Below are positions 21,900 through 30,514 of a DNA stretch of 43,827 nt, piece by piece. The notes beneath the pieces are model-generated. The model ran no database searches. It was not told the DNA's origin and worked only from the letters and a program-made list of their open reading frames with translations. Position 1 is the stretch's first letter. Every line of letters begins with the position of its first letter. Both the position numbers and the translations under genes were made by a program. Origin of the DNA: Bacillota bacterium (lineage in GTDB: Bacteria; Bacillota; Clostridia; Christensenellales; Aristaeellaceae); assembly GCA_023436585.1 (NCBI GenBank), contig JAEZIN010000034.1:1-43827 (forward strand), read 5' to 3'.

Positions 21900-23687
21900 A
21901 TGAAGCCGCTTACGTCCAATGAGCTTCGGTCTCTGTTTTTGAAATTTTTTGAGTCCAAGGGGCATGCTGTGATCCCCAGCGCTTCCATTATTCCTGAAAA
22001 CGACCCGACGGTGCTTTTCACCACCGCCGGCATGCATCCGCTGGTACCCTACCTGATGGGCGCCAAGCACCCCGCCGGGACCCGGCTCACCGACGTGCAA
22101 AAGTGCGTGCGCACCGGGGATATCGACGATGTGGGCGATGCTTCGCATTTGACCTTTTTTGAAATGCTGGGCAACTGGAGCCTGGGCGATTATTTCAAGA
22201 AAGAAGCCATTTCCTGGAGCTGGGAGTTTTTGACCAGCAGTGAATATTTGGGTCTTTCTCCTGAGCGCCTTGCCTTCTCCGTATTTGCCGGCGATGAAAA
22301 CGCGCCCCGCGATATGGAAAGCTATCAATTGTGGCGCGACTGCGGCGTGAAGGAAGATCGTATTTTCTTCCTGCCCAAGGAAAACAACTGGTGGGGCCCT
22401 GCCGGGCTCACCGGTCCCTGCGGCCCCGACAGTGAAATGTTCATCATCACCGACAAAGAGCCCTGCGGACCGGATTGTTCGCCGGCCTGCTCCTGCGGGC
22501 GGTATCTGGAAATCTGGAACGACGTGTTCATGCAGTACAACAAGCAAGCTGACGGCACGTTTGTTCCGCTGGCCCAGAAGAATGTGGACACGGGCATGGG
22601 CCTGGAACGCACCATCTGCGTTCTGACCGGCAAGAAAACCGTGTATGAAACCGACCTGTTTGCCGGCATTCTGGGCAAGATTGCCGAACTGTCTGGCAAG
22701 ACCTACGGCTCCGATGCGGAGACCACCAAAGCCTTCCGCATTATTGCCGACCATACACGGACTTCCACCTTCATTCTGGGTGACCACCGCGGCGTCAGCC
22801 CCTCCAACGTGGATCAGGGCTATGTGCTGCGCCGCATCATCCGCCGCGCCGTGCGATACGGGATGCAGCTTGGCATGCCCGAAAACTTCACCGCCGAAAT
22901 CGCCCAGGTCATCATCGACCAGTACAAGCATGTCTATCCCGAGCTTCAGAAAAACTCCGCCTTCGTGCTGGAACAGTTGAAGCTGGAAGAGGCCCGGTTT
23001 GCCCGGACCTTAAAGCAGGGTAACAAGGAGTTTGACAAGGTGGCGCAAAAGGTGGAAGGCGGCGTCATCGACGGTTTGAGCGCGTTCCATCTATACGACA
23101 CCTATGGCTTCCCCATTGAGATGACGGTGGAACTGGCCAAGGAACATAATCTTGCGGTTGACGTGGAAGGCTTCCACGAGTGCTTCAAGCAGCACCAGGC
23201 CACCTCCCAGGCCGGCGCCGAGCAGCGCTTCAAGGGCGGCCTGGCCGACCATACCGACGAGACAGCCCGGCTGCACACCGCCACGCACTTGATGCACGCC
23301 GCCTTAAGGCAGGTGCTGGGCGAGGAAGTGGCGCAAAAGGGCTCCAATATCACGGCGGAGCGCCTGCGCTTTGACTTCTCCTTTGGCCGCAAGATGACGC
23401 CGGAAGAAGTAAAAGAGGTCGAGAAGCTGGTCAATGAGGCCATTGATGCCAAGGCCCCCATCACCATGGAGGAAATGACCGTGGAGGAAGCCAAGGCCCA
23501 GGGCGCCATCGGCCTGTTTGAAAGCAAGTACGGTGAGCGCGTCAAGGTGTACACCATGGGCGTATTCAGCAAGGAAATCTGCGGCGGCCCCCATGCCGAA
23601 AATACCGGCGACCTGAAATCCTTCAAAATCCTCAAGGAGGAATCCTCCTCCGCCGGCGTGCGCCGCATCAAGGCCGTCGTCGGCTGA
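21900..23687 (+). CDS. alaS: Alanine--tRNA ligase, short form without the C-terminal domain
   Basis: Class II synthetase charging tRNA-Ala. The 595-residue protein has the catalytic core (TTAGMHPLVPYL, RLTDVQKCVRTGDIDDVG, FFEMLGNWSLGDYFKK), the tRNA-recognition middle region and the editing domain with zinc/catalytic residues H459-x3-H463 and C561-x3-H565. It then stops, where most bacterial AlaRS continue for roughly 250 more residues (coiled coil and C-Ala/DHHA1 domain). A cysteine cluster CGPDCSPACSCG lies before the EIWNDVFMQY motif. Start ATG 21900, preceded by AAGGAG. Downstream hairpins and terminator show that this is the real end, not a frameshift. Could be the only AlaRS or a second one. 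Confidence 0.92.
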   Translation: MKPLTSNELRSLFLKFFESKGHAVIPSASIIPENDPTVLFTTAGMHPLVPYLMGAKHPAGTRLTDVQKCVRTGDIDDVGDASHLTFFEMLGNWSLGDYFKKEAISWSWEFLTSSEYLGLSPERLAFSVFAGDENAPRDMESYQLWRDCGVKEDRIFFLPKENNWWGPAGLTGPCGPDSEMFIITDKEPCGPDCSPACSCGRYLEIWNDVFMQYNKQADGTFVPLAQKNVDTGMGLERTICVLTGKKTVYETDLFAGILGKIAELSGKTYGSDAETTKAFRIIADHTRTSTFILGDHRGVSPSNVDQGYVLRRIIRRAVRYGMQLGMPENFTAEIAQVIIDQYKHVYPELQKNSAFVLEQLKLEEARFARTLKQGNKEFDKVAQKVEGGVIDGLSAFHLYDTYGFPIEMTVELAKEHNLAVDVEGFHECFKQHQATSQAGAEQRFKGGLADHTDETARLHTATHLMHAALRQVLGEEVAQKGSNITAERLRFDFSFGRKMTPEEVKEVEKLVNEAIDAKAPITMEEMTVEEAKAQGAIGLFESKYGERVKVYTMGVFSKEICGGPHAENTGDLKSFKILKEESSSAGVRRIKAVVG

Positions 23688-23761
23688 CCGGGGGACGCAG
23701 TCCCCTGGACCCCTGCTAAAGGGATAAAACCCCTTTAGAATCCCCATTCTAAAAGATAAAG

Positions 23762-23794
23762 GCCGGAGGGAATTTCCCTTCGGCTTTGCTTTTG
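23762..23794 (+). terminator. Intrinsic terminator after alaS
   Basis: GCCGGAGGGAA pairs with TTTCCCTTCGGC (one G-T pair), followed by TTTGCTTTT. Two further small hairpins precede it: GGGGAC-GCA-GTCCCC (about 23691-23705) and CTAAAGGG/CCCTTTAG (about 23716-23738). Confidence 0.8.
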
Positions 23795-23859
23795 GCTATT
23801 TGGATGATAAATGCCCCGGCGAACACAAGCCTATGGAATACTGGCAAACTTCGGCCAAT

Positions 23860-23888
23860 GTCATCCTGAGGAACGTAGTGAGATCTTT
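23860..23888. repeat. Possible dispersed repeat fragment (GTCATCCTGAG type)
   Basis: The stretch beginning GTCATCCTGAGGAACGTAG and continuing to GAGATCTTT resembles intergenic repeats of the GTCATCCTGAGcgaaGCGAAGGATCT type that I recall from many bacterial genomes. Only one copy is in this window, so the call rests on memory of the motif. Confidence 0.35.
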
Positions 23889-23984
23889 ACGTAGCATTTA
23901 AATAAAAGATTCACTCGCAGTAAAAGAGTACAACTGATTGGTTAGTTTGCTTATAAATATTGCATGGATATATGCTCGTTGGCG

Positions 23985-24746
23985 CTATGCTTTCAAATTA
24001 ACATTGGGCTTGGCATCTTTTGCTGAAAAAAACCCCACCCTCAGCACCTTCTTGGGGCACGCGTCCTGGCACTGGCCGCAAAGGATGCATTCGGTGTGGA
24101 ACATCTTCTTCTCTTGCACCATTTCATTTACATTGAGGCTCATGGGGCATACCTTATCGCAGCCCTTGCAGCTTATGCAACTGGAAGACTCTGCTGTCAG
24201 CCTGCGGGCGGGCAAGCGCAAATGCTCCTTGAGCTTTGTGCCCAGCACCATAAAGGGCGCCATCCAGCAAAGGCTGTGGCAGGGGGAGCGGCGGCCGAAG
24301 ATCAGCGCCGGTACGGCCAGCAGGAAAACGATGGGCAGGTAGATGAAGTACCGGGAGGATTCGTTCACCGATATGCCCCCGTCTGTCATGTAGATCATGT
24401 CTACCCCTTTGACGCCGCCCGCACTGAGGAAACCGGCGACGATGGCCCCCAGCCAGACAACCCAGATAAAGTACTTGATGATGTTTTGACGTTTGGATAC
24501 CGGTTTATTGACGATGCCGGCACAGGCGTCCTGCAGCGCGCCGGCCGGGCACACCCAGGAGCAAAAGCTGCGCCCGAAAAACAGCGATGTCAGGAATAAT
24601 CCCGCAAACACCAATGCGCTGCCGCTTAAAATCCCCTCAAAGCTGCCCTGGACGATCAGGTAGGGGGAGAGATAATTGAGGGTGATGGGAAAAGTAATGA
24701 AGAAAAATAGCTGAATGATTTTTCTGGCCTTTGTCTTTCTGCTCAT
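23985..24746 (-). CDS. Membrane-bound 4Fe-4S polyferredoxin (NapH/CcoG-like)
   Basis: A 253-residue integral membrane iron-sulfur protein, probably a quinol or ferredoxin-linked electron carrier. It has about four membrane helices (15-32, 40-58, 88-108, 135-152). The motif CSWVCPAGALQDAC (about residues 62-75) and CHSLCW are typical of NapH-type proteins, and the C terminus holds two ferredoxin clusters, CISCKGCDKVCP and CILCGQCQDACP. It lies 17 bp after the PadR-type regulator and shares its transcript, so its level is probably set by that repressor. The redox partner is unknown; no reductase gene is adjacent. Confidence 0.88.
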   Translation of the reverse strand: MSRKTKARKIIQLFFFITFPITLNYLSPYLIVQGSFEGILSGSALVFAGLFLTSLFFGRSFCSWVCPAGALQDACAGIVNKPVSKRQNIIKYFIWVVWLGAIVAGFLSAGGVKGVDMIYMTDGGISVNESSRYFIYLPIVFLLAVPALIFGRRSPCHSLCWMAPFMVLGTKLKEHLRLPARRLTAESSSCISCKGCDKVCPMSLNVNEMVQEKKMFHTECILCGQCQDACPKKVLRVGFFSAKDAKPNVNLKA

Positions 24747-24763
24747 GATGCAAATCCTCCGTT

Positions 24764-25315
24764 TTACTCCTGTTTGCCGCCCAGCATGTTCAGCGCTTCC
24801 TGCGCCCAGTCCAGATAGGCTTTGTAAACATACTGCCCGAAACGCATGGTCATATAGTAGTTTTTGTGGTCTTCATCCTCATCCATGACCTGCCGGAGGT
24901 TTTCCCCGAATACCTCCAACATCTTTTGATGCTGCTCGTACCGCTTGCGGAAGGCCTCTATCCTTTGCACGTTGGCCGCCGGGTCCAGTTTTCCGCCGAA
25001 AAACAGCTTGATCAGTATCTCATACCTTGTATATTCCTTCTCGTCCGGCAGAAGCAGCCACTGTGTTAAATGCTCCCGGCCAGAAGGTGTGATGGCGTAT
25101 ACATTCCGTTTGGGGCCTTTTAACGTTTCCGTCGCTACTTTTTCAATCAGGCTCTCTTCCTCCAGAACGGCGAGGGTGGGGTAGAGTTGCCCGTAACCAA
25201 CGCTCCAGAACTGGCTCACCATCATGTCAATGCGCTTTTTCATGTCGTAGCCGCTCATCGGCTCATGATTCAAAAAACCAAGCAGGATGTATCTGGTGGT
25301 GTTGTCCTTGGACAT
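24764..25315 (-). CDS. PadR family transcriptional regulator
   Basis: A 183-residue PadR-type repressor. The N-terminal winged helix has the family pattern ILLGFLNHEPMSGYDMKKRIDMMVSQFWSVGYGQLYPTL in composition, followed by the wing (KGPKRNVYAITPSGREHLTQWL) and a C-terminal helical dimerisation domain (Vir_C type) to the end. Start ATG 25313-25315, preceded by AGGAGGAATAC. A perfect inverted repeat lies 15 bp upstream of the start, directly behind its promoter, as expected for autorepression. It probably controls the downstream polyferredoxin; PadR proteins often respond to small aromatic or toxic compounds. Confidence 0.93.
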   Translation of the reverse strand: MSKDNTTRYILLGFLNHEPMSGYDMKKRIDMMVSQFWSVGYGQLYPTLAVLEEESLIEKVATETLKGPKRNVYAITPSGREHLTQWLLLPDEKEYTRYEILIKLFFGGKLDPAANVQRIEAFRKRYEQHQKMLEVFGENLRQVMDEDEDHKNYYMTMRFGQYVYKAYLDWAQEALNMLGGKQE

Positions 25316-25329
25316 GTATTCCTCCTTGA

Positions 25330-25348
25330 CTATATCAAGATGATATAG
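25330..25348. promoter_or_regulatory. Probable PadR operator
   Basis: CTATATCA (25330-25337), AGA, TGATATAG (25341-25348): perfect 8-bp inverted repeat with a 3-bp spacer. It directly abuts the -10 box of the padR promoter on the downstream side, covering the transcription start. Confidence 0.82.
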
Positions 25349-25377
25349 ATTGTAGTCCGTATTATGTAGTCTGTCAA
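25349..25377 (-). promoter_or_regulatory. Promoter of the padR-polyferredoxin operon
   Basis: Minus strand TTGACA (25377-25372), 17-bp spacer, TACAAT (25354-25349). Five to six matches per box at ideal spacing, followed at once by the operator-like inverted repeat. Confidence 0.88.
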
Positions 25378-25401
25378 CAGATGCGAAAAAGAAAAATATG
25401 G

Positions 25402-25430
25402 TTGACAAAACTTCGACCAATCACTATAAT
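25402..25430 (+). promoter_or_regulatory. Consensus promoter of helD
   Basis: TTGACA (25402-25407), 17-bp spacer, TATAAT (25425-25430): a perfect sigma-A consensus, divergent from the padR promoter with 24 bp between the two -35 boxes. Confidence 0.92.
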
Positions 25431-25473
25431 ACTTGTTCTCGCCTTGAAAACAGAACGATGGGAGGTGTCCCCC

Positions 25474-27777
25474 ATGGAATGGCGTCTGCCGGACCACCCG
25501 GATGCTGCGCCGGAGGCTGCGCGGCTGAATCACTCTTTGTCCGTGATTCACGGTGAAATCGCAAAGCTGGAAGCGGAAACGGGAGTCGGCGCGGAGGAAG
25601 AGCGGATCATCAAGGTGCCGGAGGGCATCGATGCCGATGAGCAGGTGGCGTTGAACATCTTTCGCATGAAGCTGCAAACGCTGCACCAGCTGGCGCTGGC
25701 GCGAAAACAGCCCTTTTTCTCCAGGCTGGACTTCATTCCCAAGGGCGGTACGCCGGAAACCCATTACCTGGGCCGGTGGGGCGTATTGAAAACGCCGGAG
25801 TACAGCGTAGAGGTGGTGGACTGGCGAAGCCCCGTGGCCAACCTCTACTATTCCGGGCAGGTTGGCCCCATGGCCTACGAGGCGCCGGACGGCAGGGTAG
25901 AGGGGGAACTGACCCTCAAGCGTATGATCACCGTCACCGGCGGACATTTGACAGGCATATTCGATTCAGGCGTCGTCAGCCAGGACGCGTACCTGCAGGG
26001 CGTATTGGGTTCGGTAAGCACCGACAGGCTGCGGGAGATCGTCACCACCATACAGGCGGAGCAGAACATCGTCATCCGCCACGGCATAGGGAAACCTTTA
26101 ATTGTCCAGGGGGTCGCGGGCAGCGGAAAAACCACCATCGCGCTGCACAGAATCGCCTGGCTTTTATATGCGTATCAGGAAACGCTTTCGCCGGCCTCCA
26201 TGATGATTGTGGCGCCCAACCCTCTTTTCCTGGACTACATTTCCGCGGTGTTGCCTGACCTGGGCGTGCAGCAGGTGCAGCAGACGACATTTATGAACCT
26301 GTGCGCCCGCTGCCTTGGCAAGCAGATGACCAAGATCCGCTGGGAGAACCGGTTGGAGGACCAGCTTCATATGACCGCCGCAGAACGTGCCTCCCTGGGG
26401 GCTGTGCTTAGGATCAAGGGCTCGCTGCGGTACAAGAACGAGTTGGAACTTTTTTTGAACATCTATGAGCATAAGGTTATTCCGGCCGGGGATGTGCGGT
26501 TCGGAAACGAGGTACTCTATACCCAGGCGGAGCTTGAAGGGATTTATCTCACGCAATTGAGGCCTTTTCCCCTGCGCCAGCGGGTGGCCGAACTGCAAAA
26601 GTACATGCAGGGCCGTCTGAAAAAGGCGGCGGAGCACATGACCGAAAAGCTGGAAGCTATAGTAAGAGACCGTTTGGACGCCCTGATGACGCGCCTTCCG
26701 GACAATGACGAACGCAGGGCGCGCACCAAAAAACTGCTGGAGAACCGGGAAATGCGTCTTGCGGAGTTAAAAGAGGAACAGAAGAAGTTCTTGAAAGCCT
26801 ATCCCGGCGTGTGGCCGGCCATGAACGTGCTGGAGGTGTACGCTGCTTTCCTGGACCACCTGGAGCACGAAGACGCTTTTTCAGGCGATGGGGAGGAGCT
26901 TTTGCGGCGTACCAGGGAATCGCTTGCCCGCGGCGAGGCCGGGGCGGAGGATCTTCCCGCCATTACAGTCATCGGCCGGCGGGTGTTTGGTATGCCCCGG
27001 CTGAATGTCAGCCATGTGGTGATGGACGAAGCGCAGGACTTTTCTCCCTTCCACTGCCAGCTGTTGAAAGAAATGGCCGGGCATGAATCGTTTACTATGG
27101 TAGGCGATCTGATGCAGGGCATCCATGGCGATGAGGGCTTACGGGACTGGGACGAGGTGGCCGGGGAGGTCTTCCATGGCCAGGCAGTTAAAAAGAACCT
27201 GATCGTCAGCTACCGCAACACCGTGGAGATCATGACGGTAGCCAGCCGCATCGCGTTAAGGCATCCCGTGCCCAATCAACCCAAGGCGCAGCCCGTTCTT
27301 CGCCACGGGGAATTGCCTTCCGTTATAGCCTGCAAAACCGAAAAGGAGCGCGTGCGTGCCATAGCCGATATAGCGGAAGCCTGGGTGAAGGAAGGCTACC
27401 ACAGCATCGCCATCATCGAAAAAACGGAAGACAGATGCCAGGCGCTGTACCGCGCCTTGCCCAAGGAACTGAACGCAAGGCATATAAAAGCCGGTGACAG
27501 CCACTTTGAAGGCGGTGTCCTGGTGATGCCCGCAGCCATTGTGAAGGGTTTGGAATTTGACTGTGTACTGGTGGCGGATGCCGGCGCACAGGTATATCCA
27601 GACGAGCCATTCTACTGCCGTCTTTTGTATGTGCTGTGCACAAGGCCGCTGCACCGTTTGGCGCTTGTGCATACGGGAGAAAAATCACCTTTGCTGGCGG
27701 AAATAGGCCAAGAGGAAGCGAATTTTTGCGCATATGGGTGGGGAAATGCTGGAAAGCCACCACATAATGTAGTATAA
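25474..27777 (+). CDS. helD: HelD-like UvrD/Rep-family ATPase, RNA polymerase recycling factor
   Basis: Superfamily 1 ATPase related to HelD, which binds stalled or post-termination RNA polymerase and releases nucleic acid. The 767-residue protein has an N-terminal coiled-coil arm (about 1-75), the HelD-type block VDWRSPVANLYY, Walker A GVAGSGKTTIALHR near 212-225, Walker B VVMDEAQDFS near 515, and late helicase motifs (SYRNTVEI, GLEFDCVLVADA). Start ATG 25474, with GGGAGGTG 6 bp upstream. Transcribed from a consensus promoter; the next gene starts 45 bp later in the same direction. A conventional DNA helicase role is the main alternative. Confidence 0.88.
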   Translation: MEWRLPDHPDAAPEAARLNHSLSVIHGEIAKLEAETGVGAEEERIIKVPEGIDADEQVALNIFRMKLQTLHQLALARKQPFFSRLDFIPKGGTPETHYLGRWGVLKTPEYSVEVVDWRSPVANLYYSGQVGPMAYEAPDGRVEGELTLKRMITVTGGHLTGIFDSGVVSQDAYLQGVLGSVSTDRLREIVTTIQAEQNIVIRHGIGKPLIVQGVAGSGKTTIALHRIAWLLYAYQETLSPASMMIVAPNPLFLDYISAVLPDLGVQQVQQTTFMNLCARCLGKQMTKIRWENRLEDQLHMTAAERASLGAVLRIKGSLRYKNELELFLNIYEHKVIPAGDVRFGNEVLYTQAELEGIYLTQLRPFPLRQRVAELQKYMQGRLKKAAEHMTEKLEAIVRDRLDALMTRLPDNDERRARTKKLLENREMRLAELKEEQKKFLKAYPGVWPAMNVLEVYAAFLDHLEHEDAFSGDGEELLRRTRESLARGEAGAEDLPAITVIGRRVFGMPRLNVSHVVMDEAQDFSPFHCQLLKEMAGHESFTMVGDLMQGIHGDEGLRDWDEVAGEVFHGQAVKKNLIVSYRNTVEIMTVASRIALRHPVPNQPKAQPVLRHGELPSVIACKTEKERVRAIADIAEAWVKEGYHSIAIIEKTEDRCQALYRALPKELNARHIKAGDSHFEGGVLVMPAAIVKGLEFDCVLVADAGAQVYPDEPFYCRLLYVLCTRPLHRLALVHTGEKSPLLAEIGQEEANFCAYGWGNAGKPPHNVV

Positions 27778-27822
27778 TCAATGGAGCGGCTGCGTCCTTG
27801 TAAAGCCGCGGCGGGAGTCGAT

Positions 27823-29367
27823 ATGAAAAAATCGCGGGAGCGGATTACTTCTTCCCCGGAGGGGAAAAGGCGGTATCGGGCAGTGAAACGGTTTGCCATT
27901 CTAGGCAGCGCCGTTGCATTGCTTACGCTGCTTCTGTGCCTGAATGTTTTTGCAGGCACACCGGCATTGCCGCAAAAGAGCGCCGCCCTGACCGCCGCCG
28001 CTGAAGGGCTCGACGAGGTATCCATCACGGCGGAATTTTTCCCGGAGGCGGGGCAGGTAAAGGGCCGGCAAACCATGCGGCTTTACAACAGAAGCGGCCA
28101 AACATTGAATGACGTGGTGCTGCGTACCTACGCCAACGCCTTCTCCTCGGAGGAATACAGCCCCGCAGCCATTGAGGAAGTGTACGATCAGACCTATCCT
28201 GCAGGCTTCAGCGAAGGCTCCATCTCCCTTTCCAATGTGCTGCTTGGGGGGCAAAAATCCGGATTCGCCTTTGACGACGCCGCCAAGACGGTGCTTCGCA
28301 TCGCGCTGGACACCGCCTGGCAGCCGCAGGAATGGATCGATATCGCGCTGGATTATGTAATCCAGATTCCGGACTCATCCTTCCGTTTTGGTCATTCTTC
28401 AGGGATCTATACGCTGGGAAACGCGTTTCCCATCCTTTCCGTGTGGGAAAATGGTGCGTGGAGGACCGAGGAGTACTATCCGCTGGGAGACCCGTTTTAC
28501 TCGGACTGTGCCAATTACAACGTTTCCATCACCGTGCCCAGGGGGTATCAGTGCGTGGGAAGCGCGTATGGTATGAGGTCGGAGCTTAATGGGAAGTGGC
28601 TTTATGCGTTTGACGCGCCAGCGGTGCGGGATTTTGCGCTGTCCATCAGCGACCGGTTCGCCGCCGCCCAGGAAACGGTGGGGGATACGCTGGTCACCAG
28701 CTATGCCTTGACCACCCAGGCCGCGTGGAAGGCCCTAAAGTATGCGAAGCAGGCGATGGAATGCTTTAACGAACAGTACGGCGCGTATCCTTACCAGCAT
28801 CTTGCTGTAGCTATGGTGGATTTTCCCTTTGGGGGGATGGAGTATCCCGGCCTTGTGCTGGTTCAAAAATCGCTGTATGAGGCCGACAGCGAAAAGAACC
28901 TGGAAAATGTGACGGCGCATGAGGTGGCGCACCAGTGGTGGTACGCCGTGGTAGGCTCCGATCAGTATTACCAGCCCTGGCAGGACGAAGCGCTGGCGGA
29001 ATACTCCCTGCTGGACTATACCCAGAAGTATTATGGGCAGGAAGCAAGGGACAGCATGAACTTCTCCCGCTTTGAAACCGCCATGCGGGTGACCATACCC
29101 AGGGGTGTAACGCCAGGAAGCCCCGTCGACTATTTCGGCGATATGTCGGAGTATTCCCTGGTGGTGTACCGCCGCGGCGCGTCGCTGATGGTGGCGCTTC
29201 AAACAGCCCTGGGGGAAAAGTTTCATGATTTTTTGAGGACTTATTATCAAAAGCAGTCATTCCGCCTGGCATCCCGCGGGGATTTCGAGCAAACGCTCAA
29301 AGAAGTCTCCGGACAGGACTGGAGCGCCTTGATGGTGGATTATCTGGATACGTATATCAATAATTGA
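27823..29367 (+). CDS. M1 family metallopeptidase, membrane-anchored
   Basis: Zinc aminopeptidase-like protein of about 514 residues. After a basic N terminus there is one hydrophobic helix (about 25-45, FAILGSAVALLTLLLCLNVFA), so it is anchored or secreted. The exopeptidase-type motif GGMEYPG precedes the zinc site H366-E367-x2-H370 with E389 as third ligand, the exact M1 spacing. The C-terminal part (to YLDTYINN) is shorter than in full-size aminopeptidase N. The ATG at 27823 has GCGGGAG upstream; an in-frame ATG at 27781 would add 14 residues without a good ribosome site. Follows helD and precedes the GT2-GtrA gene by 25 bp. Confidence 0.9.
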   Translation: MKKSRERITSSPEGKRRYRAVKRFAILGSAVALLTLLLCLNVFAGTPALPQKSAALTAAAEGLDEVSITAEFFPEAGQVKGRQTMRLYNRSGQTLNDVVLRTYANAFSSEEYSPAAIEEVYDQTYPAGFSEGSISLSNVLLGGQKSGFAFDDAAKTVLRIALDTAWQPQEWIDIALDYVIQIPDSSFRFGHSSGIYTLGNAFPILSVWENGAWRTEEYYPLGDPFYSDCANYNVSITVPRGYQCVGSAYGMRSELNGKWLYAFDAPAVRDFALSISDRFAAAQETVGDTLVTSYALTTQAAWKALKYAKQAMECFNEQYGAYPYQHLAVAMVDFPFGGMEYPGLVLVQKSLYEADSEKNLENVTAHEVAHQWWYAVVGSDQYYQPWQDEALAEYSLLDYTQKYYGQEARDSMNFSRFETAMRVTIPRGVTPGSPVDYFGDMSEYSLVVYRRGASLMVALQTALGEKFHDFLRTYYQKQSFRLASRGDFEQTLKEVSGQDWSALMVDYLDTYINN

Positions 29368-29392
29368 ATACGGATGAAAAGCAGGTGCGCAT

Positions 29393-30514
29393 ATGATCAT
29401 GGAGCCGCAGCAGGTAGCGGTGCTGATTCCTTCCCTGGAGCCCGATGACAAGCTTGTTCCCTATGTGGGGCAGCTTCTTGCCAAGGGCTTTTCCCGTGTG
29501 GTGGTGGTGGACGATGGCTCGGGGCCGTCGTATCAGCCCATCTTTGCGGAGCTTTCCACCCTAAATGGATGCCATGTGCTCCACCATGAAAAGAACAAGG
29601 GCAAGGGCGACGCCTTAAAGACGGGCTTCGCCTTTATCAAGACCGAATTTCCGGGCTGCCCCGGCGTTGTGACGGCCGATTCCGATGGGCAGCACACCGT
29701 GAAGGACGTTTGGGCCCTGGCGGAGCGTTTGGCAGAAGGGGAAGAAGGCGTGCTGCTGGGCACCCGCGATTTTTCCATGGCCCATGTGCCGGGGAAGAGC
29801 CGGGCAGGCAACAGAATCACATCACTTATTTTCTGGCTCTTGTACGGCCGCTGGCTGAAGGACACGCAAACGGGCCTTAGGGCCTTTTCCGCGCAGCATT
29901 TGGCTTTTATGCTCAAGGTGGAGGGGCACCGCTTCGAGTATGAAATGAACATGCTCATCGCCTGCGCCAGGGACAACCTGCCCATGAAGGCCGTGCCCAT
30001 TGAAACGGTGTACGAGAACCAAAACAAGGGCACGCATTTTCATCCGCTCAAGGACAGCCTGCGCATCTACCGCGTTATTTTCAAGAATTTTTTCAGGTTC
30101 ATGTCCTCCTCATTTCTGGCCACGGCCATCGACCTTGGCATCAGCTTTCTTTTGATGGACGCGCTGCGTACGGGACCACTTCCCAATGAATGGCGTATCG
30201 CCATCGCCACCGGCGCTGCCAGGCTGGTGTCCTCGGGTTTTAACTTCCTGGTCAACAAGAATTTCGTTTTCCATTCCCGCACCGCCAGGCATAAGCAGAC
30301 GGACGCGCTGCTTCGCTATGCCATCCTCTGCGTGTGCGTCTGGGCGGTTTCCTGGGGTTCTGTGACATCCCTGCACCAGTACCTTAACATGTCGGACAAG
30401 CTGGCCAAGATCCTGACGGATACACTTTTGTTCTTTGTCAATTACCGTGTGCAGCAGCGCTGGGTTTTCAAGAAACACCCCCATTATGCCGAGCAAGGAG
30501 CCAACATCGGATGA
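29393..30514 (+). CDS. Glycosyltransferase family 2 fused to a GtrA-like membrane domain
   Basis: A 373-residue fusion. Residues about 1-230 are a GT2 enzyme of the dolichol-phosphate mannosyltransferase-like type: VAVLIPSLEPDDKL, VVVVDDGSG, KNKGKGDALKTGF, the DxD-like DSDGQH near 97, and DTQTGLRAF. Residues about 235-365 are a GtrA-like domain with four membrane helices (FRFMSSSFLATAIDLGISFLL, FNFLVNKNFVFH, VNYRVQQRWVFKK). Such fusions are expected to make a polyprenyl-phosphate sugar and help move it across the membrane. The next gene starts inside its stop codon (ATGA), so they are translationally coupled. The sugar is unknown. Confidence 0.92.
   Translation: MIMEPQQVAVLIPSLEPDDKLVPYVGQLLAKGFSRVVVVDDGSGPSYQPIFAELSTLNGCHVLHHEKNKGKGDALKTGFAFIKTEFPGCPGVVTADSDGQHTVKDVWALAERLAEGEEGVLLGTRDFSMAHVPGKSRAGNRITSLIFWLLYGRWLKDTQTGLRAFSAQHLAFMLKVEGHRFEYEMNMLIACARDNLPMKAVPIETVYENQNKGTHFHPLKDSLRIYRVIFKNFFRFMSSSFLATAIDLGISFLLMDALRTGPLPNEWRIAIATGAARLVSSGFNFLVNKNFVFHSRTARHKQTDALLRYAILCVCVWAVSWGSVTSLHQYLNMSDKLAKILTDTLLFFVNYRVQQRWVFKKHPHYAEQGANIG

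Noticed and set aside
21732..22931. A 399-codon minus-strand frame opposite alaS
   Set aside because: Complement of the alaS catalytic core; no domain or start signal can be seen.
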